Positions 58,030 to 64,000 of a DNA stretch of 64,000 bases are shown piece after piece. This stretch comes from Epiperipatus broadwayi (Eukaryota; Onychophora; Udeonychophora; Euonychophora; Peripatidae). The translations under genes and the position numbers were made by a program. The first letter of the stretch is position 1, and each line of letters opens with the position of its first letter. The DNA lies in assembly GCA_028023455.1 (NCBI GenBank), contig JAQFVV010012420.1:3284001-3348000 (forward strand), read 5' to 3'. Below the pieces are notes generated by a model. That model did no database searches, had not been told where the DNA came from, and saw nothing but the letters and a program-made list of their open reading frames with translations.

Positions 58030-60800
58030 AGAATGATAAGGATATGCTATAAAGAGGGAAGGTGAGTATTGGGTGATTCAATAATTAAGGGTTGTGAGAA
58101 TATGATAACTTGAATAAGTAGGGAGAATAATATAAGGGAGTATTTTCTAGGAGCTGAGATTTTAGATATTGTTAATTTGTTAAGAAAAATAAATAAAGAT
58201 AATAATGTTGTAATATTTGTGAAGACAATTGTTGTAAAAAAGGAGACATGAGAGACAAAAAGACATTTACAGAATATGATTACAGTTTGAAGAAAAGAAA
58301 TGGTTATGGAAGAATGGTGGGAATAATATGAAAATACTTAGTTATTTGTAATTAAAACTTTAGTTGAAGGAAAGTCAGTAAGTGAATATAATTCATTAGA
58401 GAGCTTAATTTATAAGAAGCTGAATAGAATATAGATGGAGAATTGTATAGAATAATAGGTAAATTGAAAAAAAAAAAAGAGGACTAGATGGTGCAACAGT
58501 TGAAATCATAGTAGGTATGCAAAAATATGGAAAGTTTAATTTAAATTTTAATAAAACTAATTGGTAATAAGATTCCAGATAAATGGAAAGATGTGAGCTT
58601 TGCATTATTTTAAAAAAATGAAAGGGGGAAAAAATTATCAACTAATTATAGGCCAGTAGCAATAACCTTATTTTATAAATTATTTACCCGCATATTAATG
58701 GATGGGATTAGGACTTCGATGGAAGAGAATGAAATTTTTAGGGAAATTTATAACGGACTTTATCCACGGAGAAAGATAGAAGATAATTTATTATAATTTG
58801 ATAGAGTATATGTTTTATAAGAAAAAGAAGCCATTATTTATTGCATTTTTATGTAGAGAAAAAAGTTTATGATAGAATGAATAAAAATAGATTGTTGGGA
58901 AGACTTGAAAATAGGGTAGTTAAGAATGATTGTATTGAAACATATGGTGTTCATAATCACTTTTATGGAAAGTATAGGGAGAGGGTAGGGTATTTCTATA
59001 ATTAGAACAAATAAAATGTTTAACTTAATGATTTTTTTTTTTTTTGCAGGGAGTTTAATATTTTTTTTTTGCAAACAGTGTCGAAGATATGATGTTATTA
59101 ATAAACTGTGGAGAGGCAAAAAGAAGTGTGAAAATTAAATTCACTGAAGAAAAATTTTAGTTTCTATATTTTTAATAGAAGGATCAAATTGGAAAATGAA
59201 AGATAAATTATAGCATAGGATTATAAATAGTAAGGTATTTTGCTAAATGATAAAAAGGAAAAAATACAGATAGACAGGAATTAGTGTTGCAAAAAAAAAA
59301 AAAAAACCCATAAAAATAAAATGGAATTGATTAAAAGTTTGGGATGTTTTACATATATTAAATATGAAGTATGTAAAAATATTTGGAAAGGATTGATGAT
59401 GCCTGCTTTAACATTTGGAAATAATGTGCTTTGTATTGGCCTTGGGAAACTTTTAGATAGAATAAAAAAAGAGATAGATATACATTGGACAATAAATTAC
59501 AGACATCAAATAAGGAAATAGGATGGGTTCTTTTTTTAATGAGGGCAATCAAAAGTAAATTTTAAATATTTAGAAGTTTTAATTAGGAAAGATTTTATGA
59601 TATCCAAAGTTTATAGATGGTGAATTTATTTCCAGGTATTTATATAAATTATAAGAAACCAGATAAATGTATAGAGAATGTAATACAAGTACATAATTCA
59701 ATAGTCAGTAATATGTTAAAAATACATATCTACAAACAACAAAGATTATACAAAGTATATAATTATCATAAAAAAGCCTATTTCGGCAAAATTATGTTTT
59801 TTGCCCTTTTCATTATGTCTCCAGAATACCACGATTTAAAGTACATACAGTGACATCTATATCAATACACGAAAGAAGACAGATAAACAAATGGATATCT
59901 GACATGATCTATTACATAATATTTATGCAATCATATTACAAAATTAACCTATTATATAAATTGTATAGATATATAACCACATATATTAATTAACTATCCA
60001 TTCTTTATCCATTAACTGCTTATTATTCAACTTAATGGATGTTTTGTATATATTCATACAATTGTCTTTATTATACATGATATAGTTTGTTTCATATATT
60101 TTATGTCTATTAACATTTTTAATATAATCTAGAATGCTTATATTATCAATGCAATTTATTTTATGTCCGTATTTTTAACATATTATTGACTATTGAATTC
60201 TTGAGGTGCAACATAAAAAAAGGAATTTGTTCTGATTCTGATTCTTTTTCTGTATAGTAAGTACATAATTATGAAAAATGGGGGAAAAAGTAATTAAGTT
60301 GGTTAGAGAAAAAGTTAATTTTGTAAAATGAAAAAAAAAAAATTGTTTAAAGTTATTTAAGAATAAAAATTATATAAAGTATGAAAGCATGTGTGATAAC
60401 ACTAACAGGAGTTTATTGTTATTTGGTGTGAGAAGATGGGTTTTAGATAGTAAATGAAAAGGGCAAAAATTGAATAAGGATTTGAATTGGAGATGTAGTT
60501 TATGTGGAATGATAGGATATTTTACCTTTTTTTTTTTTAAATGTAGAATGTTAAAAAAAAAATCAGGATAAATTGCATAGAAAGTGAGAGAAAATTTAAA
60601 GATTAGAGATTTTATGATCATCTTTTTAATGAAATTGGAGAATATGAGAAGAGGATAGTGTAAGTTTTGAAACAGTTTTTATTAAATAGAATAGAAAGAA
60701 AAAAAAGAAATAATTGGATAAAAAAGAATAAGCAGTAAATGAGATTATTGTGATACATAAGGGTTTGGAAGCAGGGAATGTTTAATTAGCTACAGGATTT
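58030..60800 (+). mobile_element. Non-LTR retrotransposon, decayed, split by insertion
   Basis: The + strand has RT-type segments: IPDKWKDVSF near 58573, NYRPVAITLFYKLFTRILMD and GIRTSMEENEIF near 58640-58740, a FADN-like remnant near 59075, and 59321-59518 with KNIWKGLMMPALTFGNNVLC. The C-terminal part resumes after the insertion at 60271 and includes FNEIGEYEKRIV and LKQFLLNRIERKKR (60625-60710). The order fits the RT and C-terminal region of an endonuclease/reverse-transcriptase LINE clearly different from the two RTE copies. Many stops and frameshifts mean it is dead. I cannot name the clade with certainty. Confidence 0.75.
59699..60258 (+). mobile_element. 560 bp insertion with 12 bp TSD
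   Basis: The direct repeat AAGTACATAATT flanks it at 59687-59698 and 60259-60270. It begins CAATAGTCAGTAATATG and ends CTGATTCTTTTTCTGTAT. Near the 3' end GTATTTTTAACATATTATTG is an inverted partner of its 5' start. It is the simple, non-rearranged form of the element at 16082-17075, in opposite orientation, sharing the TTTATCCATTAAC and GCGACATCTATATC-like motifs. It interrupts a LINE, so it is the younger insertion. No open reading frame of note and no recognised promoter were found. Confidence 0.8.
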
Positions 60801-61169
60801 CTGGATGTATAGTCTGTGCACAAAATTTTTTTAGTTCATTTAAAAAACCATTTTGCATTAGATCATATATCTATCTATGAATATATAAAATGCTAAAATC
60901 TTACAGAAATGTTTGTCTAATTGTCATTGAAATAAAATGAATCTCACTTTATCTGAAATATTAGACAATGTTAACTGTAAGAATACAATTTTACTTCTTT
61001 GTAGATATAAATAATTTGAACAAAATGAAATTCATTTAAAGAATATTCATTTTGTTTGATTGAGAGGTAGAGATCTTCACTTTTATAAATTTACATATTT
61101 CATCCTGTATACTTCTAATATTATATATATGTAATTAAATGGAATAAACCATTCTCCCTCAGACTATGA

Positions 61170-61640
61170 ATAACATTGTGATGTAGAGGAACAAAACCCA
61201 CCAAAACATTGTGTAAGCATAGAAAATGGTGGTCATGTGATGTTTTAGTGATTAAATACCAATCCTGGCTAAAGGTTGTTGGTGACCATGGTTATTAAAA
61301 AAGCAAAGATATAAAATATATAGATACTGAATTAGTTTCAGATCTGTATGACTATATAAATGAATTGGCTTGGATTGAAAACACTGTGTTTTCAGTTTGA
61401 CTCATAGCTTTATAGTTAACTAAAAAATTAAATGGTAGCTGCTAGAAGGTTGCATTAGATCCAAAGATTTATGTGAAGAGCTCTTATATCTAAGACTCTT
61501 ATGAAAGCTATAAGTTAGAAACTAGTCTGGGTATTGGATGACTAGGCACTAGATAGGGATTTTGATCCACAAACCTCTGGCATCTTTTGATTACTGTAGC
61601 TTGTACTGGATGATATTATTGTACTGAGAGAGTTGGCAAA
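61170..61640 (+). mobile_element. Hammerhead element, family D, single unit
   Basis: This is a + strand copy of the element at 57250-58025. It runs from GTGTAAGCATAGAAAATGG (61211) through ACCATGGTTATTAAAAAAGC and TCAGATCTGTATGAC (decayed B-box region) to the hammerhead (61488-61539) and then the TAGGGATTTTGATC and CTTGTACTGGATGATATT body to about 61640. The unit is circularly permuted relative to the ribozyme site, as expected if copies arise from circular or multimeric RNA. Confidence 0.6.
61488..61539 (+). ncRNA. Hammerhead ribozyme remnant, family D
   Basis: Stem I outer ATCTAA (61488-61493) faces TTGGAT (61534-61539). The core reads CTTATGA (61498-61504, G5 changed to T). Stem II is AGCT/AGTT with flanking A's, GAAA is intact (61518-61521), stem III ACTAGT is a perfect short palindrome, and the cleavage base is C61527. 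It supplies the best stem III of the family and shows what the mutated stem III at 57804-57862 once was. Confidence 0.55.
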
Positions 61641-61650
61641 GAAATAAAAA

Positions 61651-62520
61651 TAGAATGGATCCACCTATTCTTTAAGATTTTGATATTTATAAGCTTATTC
61701 TTACCATCATTAGTGGAAATTTAAAGTGAACTCAATATATCAGGCAGATGAAAACTTGCCTAATCCTACTTTAATGGCATCATATTAACAATCAACAGAA
61801 ATTAGTATTTATAAACAAAATTAGCATAGTTTTAATGTATTTATAATTAAGTGGAGTAAACCACTTTCCTTCAGACTAGGTATAATAACACTTCATTAGA
61901 AATGTAGAATAGAATGGATCCATCTCTTCTTTAAGATTTGAATATTTATAAGTTTATCTTTGCCAACATTGGTGGAAATTCAGATTGAACTCAGTATATT
62001 AGTCAAATGAAAACCAAGATTTAATAATTATTAAAATAATATCAATTATACAAAGATGAAGATAGAATCTCATTTCTAATACTCTTATTTTAATAAATTA
62101 TAAATATGAAATTAGCATAACTTAATGTATATGTCAGGCTATGAATACAGTAAAGAATCAAAAATAGAATGGATTCATTTATCCTTTAAGCTTTTGATGT
62201 TTATAAGCTTATCCTTGTCAACGTTGATGGAAATTATCAACTAAATGATATGTATGCATAACCTGAAGGAGAGTGGTTTATTCACTTAATTATATATACT
62301 TTACAGTAAACCATGCTAATTTCTTGTTATTTCTAAATGATTATTAAAAGTGATATACTGTCTCCATCTTTGTATAATTGAGTATTAGTTTAATAATTAT
62401 TAAAGCCATGTTTTCGTCTACAGGATATATTGAGTTTCCTCTGAATTTCTATCAGTGTTGGTAAGTATAATCTTTATAAATATCAAAAGCTTAAAGTTGA
62501 GGTAGAGCCATTTTATTTTT
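61651..62520 (+). repeat. Three direct copies of about 255 bp plus an inverted copy
   Basis: AATAGAATGGATnCA followed by CTTTAAG and ATTTATAAGnTTAT starts direct units at 61651, 61909 and 62161 (spacing about 258 and 252). An inverted copy lies at about 62400-62520 (CTTTATAAATATCAAAAGCTT). Related sequence is also near 61120-61200 (CCTCAGACTATGAATA). The family contains a CTGATGG...GAAAC pair in its consensus but no credible full hammerhead. There is no coding sequence. Confidence 0.7.
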
Positions 62521-64000
62521 GATCCTTTGCTAACAGAATGTTATATATTCATAGCCAGAGGAAGACCAATTTACTCCACTTTAGCAATGTTTGATGAAAT
62601 TCAACCAATCCCCTGGTATTCTCCTATAAAAATATTAACATTTTATAGAAAGGGATAGGTTGACTTTTTCATCAAACATTGTTGCTTTAAATAGAAAATT
62701 ATATAGAGTGCATAGATAAATAATATTAGCATTTTAGCAAGATATTGCTTGATTTTTTTCATCAAACATTGGTACTTGAAACTTTGGAAAATGTTTATAA
62801 AGACTTGACAGGAATTATGTTAGCATTATTATATATTTCTGGGATTTAATTGATTAACTTATATATATTGTATGTATATATAAGAATGTTCCAAAATATC
62901 AGAAGAAAAATAGTTCTTGTTGCTGTAGTTCATTCGAATATTATCTGGAGGATATTTTTAGATCTCTCTGGCATAATTGCCTCCAAAAGTTGTTAAATGA
63001 TGACTTATAAAGTTTAAGGTTTACCTTGAAAAATAATTGTATAACTTGCTAGCTATAAAAATCTTAGTACAATAAGAACAGAATAATTTAAGCATAATAA
63101 TTCCATTGAAATTCATATAATGTAATAAGAAATGCTCATAGATTATAAAATCAAAGCATCTCTTTATATATGTAAAGAGAGGATTTATCTTCTAGACTTC
63201 ATAATTTATGTGTCGTTTGAAAACTATCTGCATGATAATTTGAGAAAAAAATAAAGTGAACATATCTTAGACAAATTTAATATCTGTGATAGTCAAGCCA
63301 TTGTCACATAACATTCCACAAGTTTTAAAAAACAAAGAACATTGATTTTGCATATGGGAAAAAAGGTAATTGCATTTTGGTTGAATTATTTATATTCAAT
63401 TAATCCTAATTAATTTCAAGTAATTAAATCTTCATTTAAAGAAAATATATTTTAGCTGAATTTATTGATTCAAGATGTCTAACATCTGAGAATGTAATTT
63501 TGAAAAGAAGATCTCCACAAATTGTGTAGAAAGTCTTTGTTCTTATAGATTATGCAAAGAGTTTTAACCTCTTCTACCCAAGCCATTGGAATTTTCTGCT
63601 TTATTATTAAGGAGTTCCACTATAGAAATATGATATCGAATGGCATGAATATAAGCTTATTTTTTTATTAATTTTAACCACTTATGTGTTGAATGCCACA
63701 CTCAGAATGCACTGAGATCTTTGAAAATGACTAACAATTTTTATTTTAAAATTTCTTCTGACCATTAACAATTTTCATTTTAAGATTTCCTCTGATGGGT
63801 GTTAACTTGGAGATGATATCAAAAAATTTGTCTTTTAATTTTTTATTAAGTTAGAAAACTAGTTGAGTCAGTATTAAATATAATGTGATGCTCAGAAGTT
63901 ATTTATGATGATCTTCTGTGAGAATGAGTAAAAGAGAACTGCCAGAATCATTTGCCATTTATCAGATTTATTTAATGACATTGGCAAAGCCAGAGAGATT

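Larger units (their letters stand above)
55050..64000 (+). other. CABIN1: CABIN1 intron, continuing past window end
   Basis: At least 8.95 kb of intron. Elements are annotated at 57250-58025, 58030-60800, 61170-61640 and 61651-62520. The stretches 55050-57249 and 62800-64000 show no exon with CABIN1 similarity and no recognised repeat. 62588-62685 contains a small inverted repeat (TTTGATGAA...TTCATCAAA) near related direct copies at 62755. Confidence 0.6.

Noticed and set aside
58405-59119. Minus-strand frames of 78 and 93 codons
   Set aside because: Antisense of the decayed non-LTR retrotransposon.
61700-62470. CTGATGG...GAAAC consensus in the 61.6-62.5 kb repeats as another hammerhead
   Set aside because: A9 is G in the consensus, no short stem III with a UH site can be placed, and stem I pairs are not found.
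1-64000. CRISPR arrays, bacterial operons, rRNA or intact tRNA genes
   Set aside because: None seen; the spliced gene and LINEs show this is animal nuclear DNA, and tRNA-like motifs are only SINE-type fragments.

Overview
The window is intronic eukaryotic DNA, roughly three-quarters A+T by eye. It has GT-AG introns, long T and A runs, and families of dispersed retroelements. Nine short + strand exons (2442 to 55049) splice into one open frame of 914 nt (304 codons plus 2 nt). The product matches the N-terminal TPR region and the following linker of calcineurin-binding protein cabin-1 (CABIN1, the animal relative of yeast Hir3). Both the first and last exons of the gene lie outside the window. 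The organism is an invertebrate animal; I cannot name the phylum from the sequence.

Layout. 1-2441 is the end of an upstream intron. Exons at 2442 and 2635 are followed by an intron with a 5'-truncated RTE-type LINE (about 2995-4495). After the exon at 8150 comes a 14.8 kb intron. It holds a fold-back element with a hammerhead ribozyme (12951-13166), a 994 bp palindromic element with a 14 bp target duplication (16082-17075), two Penelope-like element copies head to head (18457-20920 minus, 21010-21895 plus) and a 247 bp near-perfect hairpin. Exons at 23065, 23474, 28356, 34856, 41837 and 54970 follow. Their introns carry fold-back elements with hammerhead-like modules at 23.6-24.4, 27.2-28.0, 33.0-33.7 and 44.9-45.9 kb, tRNA-like SINEs, a second RTE copy (46375-48500 minus), tandem duplications and an unusually GC-rich block (52687-54560). 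The last 9 kb is the next intron. It contains a head-to-tail pair of hammerhead elements 454 bp apart (57.2-58.0 kb), a non-LTR element interrupted by a 560 bp insertion with a 12 bp target duplication, and another hammerhead copy at 61.5 kb.

The most interesting content is the set of small self-cleaving-ribozyme elements. At least three sequence-unrelated families share a type I hammerhead layout: a CTGANGA box, a short stem II, a GAAA box, a very short stem III, a C at the cleavage position, and a stem I broken by an internal loop. Stems II and III change in compensating ways between copies. Some units also carry a tRNA-like B box. The layout resembles metazoan retrozymes, which are thought to use Penelope-like machinery, and decayed Penelope-like elements with a GIY-YIG endonuclease sit in the same gene. 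Most copies have at least one core mutation; 33367-33424, 13058-13121 and 57804-57862 are the most intact.
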